64,000 bases of DNA, from assembly GCF_900277125.1 (NCBI RefSeq), contig NZ_OPYN01000001.1, positions 124,001-188,000 of the forward strand, written 5' to 3'. Below are positions 38,603-45,444 of this stretch, one piece after another. The notes under the pieces are model-generated. The model was not told the DNA's origin. It made no database searches and worked only from the letters and a program-made list of their open reading frames with translations. This DNA comes from Pseudomonas inefficax (GTDB lineage: Bacteria; Pseudomonadota; Gammaproteobacteria; Pseudomonadales; Pseudomonadaceae). The position numbers were made by a program, and so were the translations under genes. The stretch's first letter is position 1; each line of letters opens with the position of its first letter.

Positions 38603-39558
38603 ACGCCATCAATCTGTACGAATGCTACGAGCATGGTGAATACAGCTTTACGCTCCGCGATCGTTTTATTCACAGCCCTCAAGTCGAGCGAGCGTTGACG
38701 CGACTAGGCGATATCCACGGCGATAGTCGGCGTACCAGAGCAAGTAAAGGGTTGCTGATCCAAGGTCCAAGCGGAGTGGGCAAGAGCACATTGGTCAAGG
38801 AGTACATTCGGTCATTGGAGGAATTGGAGAGCCATGACCCACAGAAGCGGACAGTTCTGTTCGTCGAGATGCCTTCGTCTCCAACCAAAAAGAACCTGGC
38901 AGCAGCCATTTTGGCAGAGCTGAAGGATCCCTTCGCAGAGGCACGAGGACATTCGGCAGAGGTTAAATTTGCGCGAGTAGTCCTGCTGCTGAAGAACCTT
39001 GGCGTGGAGATGTTGGTCCTCGATGAGGCGCAGCACCTGGTCGATTATCGTCGTAATGGTGCGTATGAGGCAGCAGACTGGATCAAGAGTCTGATGAATG
39101 AAACCAGTATCGCGTTTGTTCTGATTGGGCTGAAGCGCACCGAAAATCTCCTGCTAGCAAACGAGCAACTGCGACGCAGGTTTTCGGCCACGGTGGCATA
39201 CGATCGCTTCACCTTCTCCGCTAATACGTCTCTTCATTTCGTGATGTTGTTGCAGGCAATCGAGGGCGAACTGCCTGTTCAAACCATCAGTTTTGTAGAG
39301 CCAGCGATGATTAAACGCTTCTACCTGGCTTCCTATGGATTGATCGACTACCTCATCAAGATTGTGGACAGGGCTGTTTGGCTGGTTCAAGTCCAGGACC
39401 TTGTCGGGATTGAACTTCCTGTGCTGGCCCAGGCTTTTGAAGACGAGGTTTGGAGCTACGCCACCGAGGATCGAAACCCCTTCAGTGCGAGCTTCAATTT
39501 CCAGCCTCTGTTCGGGAAGCGGGAGCCGTTTGAGACGTTCGAAGAGAGCAGTACCTGA
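38599..39558 (+). CDS. tnsC: Tn7-like AAA+ regulator TnsC (TniB-like)
   Basis: ATP-dependent switch that links the target selector to TnsAB and blocks repeat insertion at occupied sites. The 319-residue protein has Walker A GPSGVGKS at 56-63 and Walker B LVLDEAQH at 139-146. A sensor-like arginine segment NEQLRRRFSATV lies near 190. It is shorter than Tn7 TnsC (about 555 residues) and nearer the TniB size, so the long N- and C-terminal extensions of Tn7 TnsC are missing. It is translationally coupled to tnsB. Confidence 0.9.
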   Translation: MNAINLYECYEHGEYSFTLRDRFIHSPQVERALTRLGDIHGDSRRTRASKGLLIQGPSGVGKSTLVKEYIRSLEELESHDPQKRTVLFVEMPSSPTKKNLAAAILAELKDPFAEARGHSAEVKFARVVLLLKNLGVEMLVLDEAQHLVDYRRNGAYEAADWIKSLMNETSIAFVLIGLKRTENLLLANEQLRRRFSATVAYDRFTFSANTSLHFVMLLQAIEGELPVQTISFVEPAMIKRFYLASYGLIDYLIKIVDRAVWLVQVQDLVGIELPVLAQAFEDEVWSYATEDRNPFSASFNFQPLFGKREPFETFEESST

Positions 39559-39565
39559 CGGCCAA

Positions 39566-39590
39566 GGGCCGGGCTTATCGGCCCGGCTCT
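39566..39590 (+). terminator. Hairpin between tnsC and tniQ
   Basis: GCCGGGC pairs with GCCCGGC around TTATCG. A short T-rich stretch (GATTTTTATG) comes some 15 bp later. It may reduce read-through from tnsC into tniQ, which would keep the target selector scarce. It is not a textbook terminator. Confidence 0.4.
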
Positions 39591-39633
39591 ACTCCCCTGA
39601 TTTTTATGTCTTCGATTTCATGGATGTGTAGGA

Positions 39634-41550
39634 ATGTTTGGTCTTTTAATCAACCCACGACCACACCAAGACGAAAGTCTTTTGGGGTACCTGCAGCGCC
39701 TGGCGAAAGCCAACGGATTACCCAGAAAGGAACTGCTCACCGCCTTTGCACGAGCCGACGAGACCGATGTTGCGGACTGGCTGCAGATGATGGAAGGACC
39801 ACTGAGCTGGCCTGCGGTATCTGCTGAGTTTCGTGATCCAAGGCCCAAGGGGGTCAAGTTATGGACGACTCATCACGCTCGTTACTGTCCGATCTGTTTG
39901 GGCGAAGCCGGTTATTGGAGAGAAAGCTGGGGCTTGACCCTGGTTACGACGTGTTCTGTCCACGGCACTGAACTCCACGGGCGGTGCCCCAACTGTCTGA
40001 AGGAAACCGATCCAAGCGCAATGAGTGCGAATAGTTGCCAAGCGTGTGGCACCTCATTGAGTGGGACCAATTTTGAGATCGCGCCGGCGAGTGATACGGC
40101 CGCCTGGCTCACCTCTGGCTTTGAAGATAGGTTTTACGCCGACTCGTTGCCAGCTGACGCGGGATTGGCGGCCCTCACCTACGAACAGTTTCACGAGTTG
40201 TCATCGCGTCTCGCTGTCAGAAGTTTGCCTACGGAAAGAACCCAGCCGCTGAAGGTTGCTGATTCGGGTTCGCTAGAGATATCGCGGCTTATGGCAAACG
40301 CGGCGGGCGTGGTTCTCATGAACTGGCCTCTCGCATTCAGAGAACTGCTGAGTGGCCTCAAGGCAGTCCATTCCGATAACGAACATTGGACGCTCAGCAG
40401 ATCGTTCGGCCCGATATACCACGACATCCACCGTGATCTGGATGACTCTTGTTTTGACTTTCTTCGTCGAGAGTTCGAATCATTTCTGCAGCATGCGTGG
40501 GAAGCACCGTTAGCGAAGCGAAATCGCAATTTGAGTGAGGAGACGATTGAGAGACATCGTTGGGTGTCGTTCGATTCTGCTGCTGAAGCTTGTGGTCTCG
40601 GGGTATCAGTCATAAAACGCCTTCATCAGGAGGGACAAATCGCCTATCGGGAGAAGGTCCATGAAGATCGAGTCTTTACGGTCGTGGACCTGGATCATTT
40701 GAAGGCAATCTCGCAGCATCTCCAGGGCGTGGCTGATATGAAAGAAACCTCGACTTTGCTAAGCCTCTGTCGCAATCGGGTTAGGCAGCTGCTAGCTGGT
40801 GGTACCCTCCAGTTCTTTGGTGGAGAACCGCGCCCAGGCGAAAGGTGGCTGATTGACTGCCGCTCGATCAACGAATTGATTGATGAGAAGCTGCCTACCA
40901 GCTCTGACCAGAGCCTGGTGTCGATCAACTACTTGGCCAAGCATTCTCTGCCCAAGGGGGGTGGGTTGGTCGAGTTGGTTCAGGCAATACGTGCAGGTGA
41001 ACTTCGCGCTTACGGCCCAGCTGAGAATGGCTCGGTTGCGGTAGGGGCGTGGTTACTCAAGCCGCAAGATTTTGCAGCGTGGCAACAAGCCCGAGCTGAG
41101 AACAAGAGTCCGGTCTTTCCCGGCCTGTCGGTAGTCAAGGCTGCTGCGCTGTTAGGCGTCAAAGAACAATGCGCATACGCGTTCGTTCGACTGGGTCTGC
41201 TATGGAGCACTGCTGTCGAACGAGGCCGGCGTACGCAATTGATGGTTAAGCCTCAAGCCATCGACAGATTCAGGCGTGGCTATATCTTGGGACCGGAGAT
41301 TGCGGTGTATTTGGGGAAGTCGACCAGGGAGGCGTTCAAGCACCTTTGGGAGGCCAGGTTTCGCCCCGTTGCGGGGCCATCCATTCCAAACGCGGCTTGC
41401 CGGCAGTACGTTTGGGTAAGAAGCAAAAAGCTGATCGATTACCTCGCAAGTGAAGCCGCCCAGATCGACGATCCTGAAGCCATCACGTTTTTATCCACAC
41501 CGATCGCTCAGCCTCGTGATTGCCGATTCAGGCATGTGGGATCAAGATAG
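39634..41550 (+). CDS. tniQ: TniQ/TnsD-family target-site selector
   Basis: Binds the target DNA and recruits TnsC. The 638-residue protein starts with the TniQ domain (INPRPHQDESLLGYLQRLAK) and has two zinc fingers: Cys85-Cys88-Cys107-His110 and Cys118-Cys121-Cys135-Cys138. The C-terminal half holds about five helix-turn-helix-like segments (near 311-355, 368-415, 428-475, 498-545 and 551-605), several of MerR/excisionase type. That half is likely to read a specific sequence. It is longer than Tn7 TnsD (508). The insertion place suggests it recognises the end of gyrB, which is inference. Confidence 0.88.
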   Translation: MFGLLINPRPHQDESLLGYLQRLAKANGLPRKELLTAFARADETDVADWLQMMEGPLSWPAVSAEFRDPRPKGVKLWTTHHARYCPICLGEAGYWRESWGLTLVTTCSVHGTELHGRCPNCLKETDPSAMSANSCQACGTSLSGTNFEIAPASDTAAWLTSGFEDRFYADSLPADAGLAALTYEQFHELSSRLAVRSLPTERTQPLKVADSGSLEISRLMANAAGVVLMNWPLAFRELLSGLKAVHSDNEHWTLSRSFGPIYHDIHRDLDDSCFDFLRREFESFLQHAWEAPLAKRNRNLSEETIERHRWVSFDSAAEACGLGVSVIKRLHQEGQIAYREKVHEDRVFTVVDLDHLKAISQHLQGVADMKETSTLLSLCRNRVRQLLAGGTLQFFGGEPRPGERWLIDCRSINELIDEKLPTSSDQSLVSINYLAKHSLPKGGGLVELVQAIRAGELRAYGPAENGSVAVGAWLLKPQDFAAWQQARAENKSPVFPGLSVVKAAALLGVKEQCAYAFVRLGLLWSTAVERGRRTQLMVKPQAIDRFRRGYILGPEIAVYLGKSTREAFKHLWEARFRPVAGPSIPNAACRQYVWVRSKKLIDYLASEAAQIDDPEAITFLSTPIAQPRDCRFRHVGSR

Positions 41551-41606
41551 TTAGCACGCTTTCTTTCTTGATTGCTAAAATCATCGAACCCATTTTGGAG
41601 AATCTT

Positions 41607-41966
41607 ATGTCCCGTCTCGCTGAATTCCGCCTGCTCGAACAACAGCTCGCAGCCCAACTGGCGGAGCTGGAAGCGCTGAAAAATGACTCTGCCCTGAAGC
41701 AGGAAATGGAATTTGAAACGAAGCTGCGCAGTTTGCTCAACGAGTATGGCTACGGCCTGCGCCAAGTGGTGCTGATCCTCGATCCGCAAGCGGTGGCTTC
41801 CACTGATATGGCCCCAAAAACCTCTCGGAAACCACGCGAAGTGAAGGTCTACAAGAATCCACACAGCGGAGAGGTTGTTGAGACCAAGGGTGGTAATCAG
41901 CGTACGCTTAAGGCCTGGAAAAACGAGTATGGCGCTGAGGTAGTCGAGTCTTGGCTCGCCAATTGA
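41607..41966 (+). CDS. MvaT/MvaU-family H-NS-like nucleoid silencer
   Basis: DNA-binding protein of the pseudomonad xenogeneic-silencer family that coats AT-rich foreign DNA. The 119-residue protein has an N-terminal coiled coil (about 1-60) for oligomerisation. The C-terminal domain contains VYKNPHSGEVVETKGGNQRT, very close to chromosomal MvaT (KQYKNPHTGEVIETKGGN). The ATG at 41607 has GGAG 7 bp upstream; a longer frame from 41520 would overlap tniQ. It lies right after tniQ. The likely role is silencing or tuning of the transposon and cargo, or interplay with host MvaT. Confidence 0.9.
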   Translation: MSRLAEFRLLEQQLAAQLAELEALKNDSALKQEMEFETKLRSLLNEYGYGLRQVVLILDPQAVASTDMAPKTSRKPREVKVYKNPHSGEVVETKGGNQRTLKAWKNEYGAEVVESWLAN

Positions 41967-42067
41967 TTGCACTGCAGGCGGCTTCTGGCACGAGATGAAT
42001 CGTGGTGCGCCCCGAATGCAAATTCCCATTCTGGGGCGTGACGAAATTTTCTGCGGGTGGTGGATTT

Positions 42068-42198
42068 AGAGAATTAAAACTGTCGCTAGAGGGTCCCGTC
42101 TTTCGCGGCCTGCAGCCATTTGGAGAGGAAACGCAAAACTGTCGCAATCACCCAAAACGCCGGTTCAGACTGATTCGCTAGAGAATTAAAACTGTCGC
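42068..42198. repeat. Array of three 19-bp TnsB-site-like motifs
   Basis: AGAGAATTAAAACTGTCGC occurs exactly at 42068-42086 and 42180-42198. A variant GGAAACGCAAAACTGTCGC lies at 42127-42145. The copies are direct repeats about 53-59 bp apart. On the other strand they read GCGACAGTTTTAATT, which resembles the GACA-containing repeats at Tn7-like ends and points inward toward tniQ. That would make this an end of the transposition module. The rest of the 41967-42255 gap contains nothing I can name. Confidence 0.6.
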
Positions 42199-42255
42199 AG
42201 CCTGAAACGACGCGGCTTTCACGTGTATTCAGAGCCATCATTATCGATAGCCTGC

Positions 42256-42269
42256 TTACAAACATGTAA
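42256..42269. promoter_or_regulatory. Candidate CopR box upstream of the ptrA-like gene
   Basis: TTACAAACATGTAA is an inverted repeat of the form TTACA-N4-TGTAA, 68 bp upstream of the start. The same form occurs upstream of copA at 47517. Two-component copper regulators of the CopR/CusR type bind such boxes. Confidence 0.6.
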
Positions 42270-42337
42270 TTCCTGGATCACGTGGATGACAGCTCCCAGT
42301 CGGTAAGCTTCACTCATGTCTTCATGGAGTAACAGAA

Positions 42338-42670
42338 ATGAACACCGCTAAAAGCATTGCCGCCCTCATGCTCGTAATCGCCTCCTCATCCGCTTTAGCT
42401 GAAGGAGGATCTGATCGCTTACACGGAAAGATGATTCAGGCAAATGAGCAAGCAATGCGTGCCTACGCCGCTGCCAATGGAAAAAAACCACCTGAAGTGA
42501 TCCATTATCGCTACGGAATGAAACTGGATGTGGCGAGAGTTATCAGTATGACTTCGCTCAAAGGTAGCTGCGACGTGATGCCGACACAGATGAATTACGA
42601 GGACTCAACAGGTGAGTTGAAAATCCTCGAATATCGCTCTGCTGGAATTAACTGTAGAGGTCAAAACTGA
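42338..42670 (+). CDS. PtrA-like N-terminus fused to DUF2790, secreted
   Basis: The 110-residue protein starts with a signal peptide ending ALA-EGGSD. The following segment EGGSDRLHGKMIQANEQAMR matches the N-terminal part of the PtrA-like protein at 47.5 kb (EGGADRTFARMEAARASSMQ). The rest, with LDVARVISMT, SCDVMPTQMNYED and EYRSAGINC, is a DUF2790 domain with two cysteines. PtrA of P. aeruginosa is a copper-induced protein also reported to repress type III secretion. A periplasmic copper-response role is inferred from the neighbours and the CopR-like box upstream. Confidence 0.75.
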   Translation: MNTAKSIAALMLVIASSSALAEGGSDRLHGKMIQANEQAMRAYAAANGKKPPEVIHYRYGMKLDVARVISMTSLKGSCDVMPTQMNYEDSTGELKILEYRSAGINCRGQN

Positions 42671-42767
42671 CCGAAGGGACAGGGTAAGTCTTGGAGTAAG
42701 CTGACCACGACCAGCGCTGCAGCTGGTCGGCTGGCCGGCAGAAGCCCTTCCCCCGGGGCATCTTGCA

Positions 42768-43223
42768 TTACGTGTCAGGATAACTGGCAACTACTTGATC
42801 GTCCCCACTCTTGGTGAGGCCGATGACTTGATAGGCGTGTTTCATGCCATCAACCTCCATACCTGGTGAGCCAGCGGGCATGCCAGGTACCGCGACGCCT
42901 GCCAGGTCGTTGCGCTTTATGAGCTCCTGCACCTGGGCTGCGGGGACGTGACCTTCCACAAACTTGCCATCGATAACCGCGGTGTGACACGAAGCCAGCC
43001 TCGGAGCTACTCCTAGCTCTTGCTTCACCGCCCTCATGTCCGTTTCAACGTGGTCGACGACCTTGAAGCCGTTTGCCTCCAAGTGCGCTATCCATTTCTT
43101 ACAGCAACCGCAATTAGCGTCCCGGTGCACATCGATAGTCAGGGGCTCCGCAGCAAAGGCGGCTGAGGCGATTAGAAGTGACGCTGCGGTACTTAAACCG
43201 AGGAAGCGGCGCTTACTTGTCAT
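42768..43223 (-). CDS. copG: CopG-like DUF411 copper protein
   Basis: The 151-residue secreted protein has a signal peptide (ending near AFAAEP). A thioredoxin-like DUF411 domain follows with the cysteine cluster CGCCKKW near residue 35, a further ASCHTAVIDGKFVEGHVPA segment and Met-rich PGMPAGSPGMEVDGMKH. CopG proteins bind a small copper-cysteine cluster in the periplasm and are thought to change copper redox state. The start at 43223 (MTSKRRF) is chosen because it begins the signal peptide; it overlaps the cytochrome gene by 11 bp. Confidence 0.85.
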   Translation of the reverse strand: MTSKRRFLGLSTAASLLIASAAFAAEPLTIDVHRDANCGCCKKWIAHLEANGFKVVDHVETDMRAVKQELGVAPRLASCHTAVIDGKFVEGHVPAAQVQELIKRNDLAGVAVPGMPAGSPGMEVDGMKHAYQVIGLTKSGDDQVVASYPDT

Positions 43224-43992
43224 GAGTGTGCTCCTTCCCGTCTTTGTGCACATGGGTTTTGGGAGTAGAACCTGTGTGGTGGTCCGAGTGCGCCTCGCCG
43301 GACTCGTGTTCACCGTGGTGCTCCGCTACTGATGAAGACTCCGAATGCGAACTGCCATGATCATGACTTTCCTCAGCCACGCCGTTTGCTGCGGAATCAT
43401 CATGATTTCCATGACCTGATTTCGCACCACCGTGTTGGCCTTCATGGTTATGCATATCGCTTTCGCCACCGCCATGTTGGTGACCACCACTGGAAGCGAC
43501 CATCATCTGGTACTGCTCAGCATTGAGTTGCGGTAGCTGGTCCAGGAACGCGACGATTCCCCAGATGTACTGGTCGTCCATGCTCTTACCCCAGGCTGGC
43601 ATGCCTGTCGCTTTGATACCGTGCTTGATGGTCCAAAACGCAGCAGCAGGGTCACCGCTTACACCTATCTCGGTGAGGTTTGGTGGGGATGGGTATAGGG
43701 CTTGGCTGAGTTCAGTTTTCTCCACCCCTGGCGCGAGGTGGCAACCGATACACATGGCGTTGTAGTTGCCTGCCCCTGCTTGGATGAGAGCAGGATCTTT
43801 AAGGTTTGGCACCTCAATGTCGCTTGCTCGGACTTCAATCGAGCGATCCCGCGCCATGGCCAAAAACGCATGCACAGCGGGGAAGTGTGGGTCGTCCGCA
43901 CCAACGTTCACGAGACCGAAGTAAGCAGCACCTAGCACTGCTGCGCTAGTAACAGCACCTGCCGCCACCAGCGTTGTAATTGTTTTTTTCAT
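43213..43992 (-). CDS. Cytochrome c with His-rich tail
   Basis: The 259-residue exported protein has an N-terminal membrane anchor or signal, one heme site CIGCH at 81-85 and a likely axial Met in GIKATGMPAWGKS. The C-terminal tail from about residue 168 is very rich in His, Asp, Glu, Ser and Gly (GGHQHGG, HDHGSSH, THVHKDGKEHTHD). The tail looks like a metal sponge. It lies between copB and copG, so it may pass electrons from copper oxidation or protect the chain. The exact partner is unknown. Confidence 0.82.
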   Translation of the reverse strand: MKKTITTLVAAGAVTSAAVLGAAYFGLVNVGADDPHFPAVHAFLAMARDRSIEVRASDIEVPNLKDPALIQAGAGNYNAMCIGCHLAPGVEKTELSQALYPSPPNLTEIGVSGDPAAAFWTIKHGIKATGMPAWGKSMDDQYIWGIVAFLDQLPQLNAEQYQMMVASSGGHQHGGGESDMHNHEGQHGGAKSGHGNHDDSAANGVAEESHDHGSSHSESSSVAEHHGEHESGEAHSDHHTGSTPKTHVHKDGKEHTHDK

Positions 43993-44001
43993 GTTGAGTT
44001 C

Positions 44002-45117
44002 TCAAAACCACATCCGAATACCGGCCACAAAACGAGCTTCGTCCACGTCCCCGCCTTCATCCCGAATGAAATCGGCGGTTTTGCCGTAGGAACGGCTCCA
44101 GGTGACACCTATGTATGGCGCGAACTGGCGAACAATCTCGTACCGTAACCGCAGCCCGACTTCGGTGTTTGCCAGGCCAGAGCCGACGCCGCGTTCCGGG
44201 TCGTTCTTGCCATAAAAGTTGGCCTCAGCGGTTGGCTGAAGAATTAAACGATTGGTTAGCAAGATGTCGTACTCGCCCTCCAGACGGGCAGCGGTTTGAC
44301 CGTTCTCGCCGATAAAGGCGGTGGCTTCAGCTTCGAAGTCATACAGGGCCAGGCCCTGAATACCGAACGCAGCCCAGGTCTGCGGATCCTCCGGTTTGAA
44401 ATCCTGCCGGACGCCGGCGACAACATCCCACCACGGGCTTACCGAGCGGCCATAGAGGAGCTGCAGCTCAGCATCTTCAGTCACACCATTGGTTCGTTCA
44501 CCTTCCGAGCGAATCCAGAGCCTATTGATATCGCCGCCCACCCAGCCGGATGCATCCCAAGCAAGCGTGCTACCTTCATCGGCATCTTGGTATTCCAGTT
44601 GGTCTAGCAAGAAAAAGCTGTTGAACCCGCTGTCATCCATTTTGTGCCCGTCAAGCGGGGGGAAGGCAGCCTGCCGGTCGGCATCAGTCAGCACCGGGAT
44701 TGGCGTACGGCTGGTCGGGGTCGGCGAATCAGCGTTCCCGTTTCCCATCGTGGAATGACCCATCGCGCCATGATCCATGCCTTCCATGGACCCGTGATCC
44801 ATGCCTTTCATGCTTCCATGGTCCATCTTGCTGTGGTCCATCGAGGCGGGTTTCGCTTTGGGCTGGCCATGGCCCATTTTGCTGTGATCAACGGGTGCAG
44901 GTTGCGTGGGTTGCTTGCTCGCGCCCATCTGGCTGTGGTCCATGCCCGGCATCGCAGCCTGTGATGAGGCGTGGTCCATCTGCATGGCACCGTGGCCCAT
45001 TGCCGAGTGGTCCATTCCGGAATGATCCATTTCAGCGGCGAAGCTGGGCGAAACGCCCAGCACACCTAAAGAAACGGCGAATGCCAGCAGCGATGGTCGT
45101 GCAACGCTATTGGCCAT
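44002..45117 (-). CDS. copB: Outer-membrane copper resistance protein CopB
   Basis: The 371-residue protein has a signal peptide, then a Met/His-rich segment (about 25-120) with repeated MDHS/MDHG units that bind copper. A CopB beta-barrel follows (from about 150; [20 protein letters not shown], ending VAGIRMWF). The start [10 protein letters not shown] at 45117 has AGGGA upstream; an in-frame ATG at 45147 is less likely. It overlaps the upstream Met-rich gene by 11 bp. It works with the oxidase CopA. Confidence 0.92.
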   Translation of the reverse strand: MANSVARPSLLAFAVSLGVLGVSPSFAAEMDHSGMDHSAMGHGAMQMDHASSQAAMPGMDHSQMGASKQPTQPAPVDHSKMGHGQPKAKPASMDHSKMDHGSMKGMDHGSMEGMDHGAMGHSTMGNGNADSPTPTSRTPIPVLTDADRQAAFPPLDGHKMDDSGFNSFFLLDQLEYQDADEGSTLAWDASGWVGGDINRLWIRSEGERTNGVTEDAELQLLYGRSVSPWWDVVAGVRQDFKPEDPQTWAAFGIQGLALYDFEAEATAFIGENGQTAARLEGEYDILLTNRLILQPTAEANFYGKNDPERGVGSGLANTEVGLRLRYEIVRQFAPYIGVTWSRSYGKTADFIRDEGGDVDEARFVAGIRMWF

Positions 45118-45430
45118 TTTTCCCTGCCTTAGCTTTGTCGCTGCCATGCGATTCCATCATTTTGCTGTGATCCATTCCTTCCATGGAACCATGATCCATG
45201 CCCTCCATAGAGCCATGATCCATGCCTTTCATGGAGCCGTGATCCATGCCTTCATGGTTCATGCCCTGGGCTTGCTTGCTCTTCGAGCCGTTCGATTGCG
45301 CCGCGTTGGACGACTTTTGAGAGTGCTGATCATGGTTGTCACTGGACCAGGAAGACGGGGCGTACACCGCGAGCAGGCCAACCATCGCGGCAGAGAGGAA
45401 AAAGGCGCTTCGTTTCATTGGTTTGCTCAT
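45107..45430 (-). CDS. Small Met/His-rich periplasmic protein
   Basis: The 107-residue protein (start [10 protein letters not shown]) has a signal peptide ending near SSWSSD and then four copies of the eight-residue unit [16 protein letters not shown]. The remaining residues are mostly Gln, Ser, Lys and Asn. The same unit builds the repeats of CopA and CopB on either side. It is probably a periplasmic copper buffer, like other small peptides of cop clusters. An in-frame start six codons upstream exists. Confidence 0.75.
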   Translation of the reverse strand: MSKPMKRSAFFLSAAMVGLLAVYAPSSWSSDNHDQHSQKSSNAAQSNGSKSKQAQGMNHEGMDHGSMKGMDHGSMEGMDHGSMEGMDHSKMMESHGSDKAKAGKNGQ

Positions 45431-45444
45431 CTCGTATCTCCAGT

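Larger units (their letters stand above)
35440..42210 (+). mobile_element. Tn7-like transposition module (tnsABC-tniQ-mvaT)
   Basis: Four transposition genes in Tn7 order on one strand, with tnsA nearest the attachment gene, as the right end of Tn7 lies nearest glmS. The module is followed by an MvaT-like gene and three near-identical 19-bp motifs. The start is placed at the AT-rich shift and the end just past the motif array. Both limits are estimates, since terminal TGT...ACA ends and a 5-bp duplication were not proven. Confidence 0.55.

Noticed and set aside
42068..42198. CRISPR array
   Set aside because: Only three copies, one diverged, with 19-bp motifs at uneven spacing and no cas genes. 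It fits transposase sites better.
35301..42210. CRISPR-associated transposon (CAST)
   Set aside because: No Cas6/7/8 or Cas12k gene and no repeat-spacer array accompany tnsABC-tniQ in this window, and TniQ is of the long DNA-binding type.
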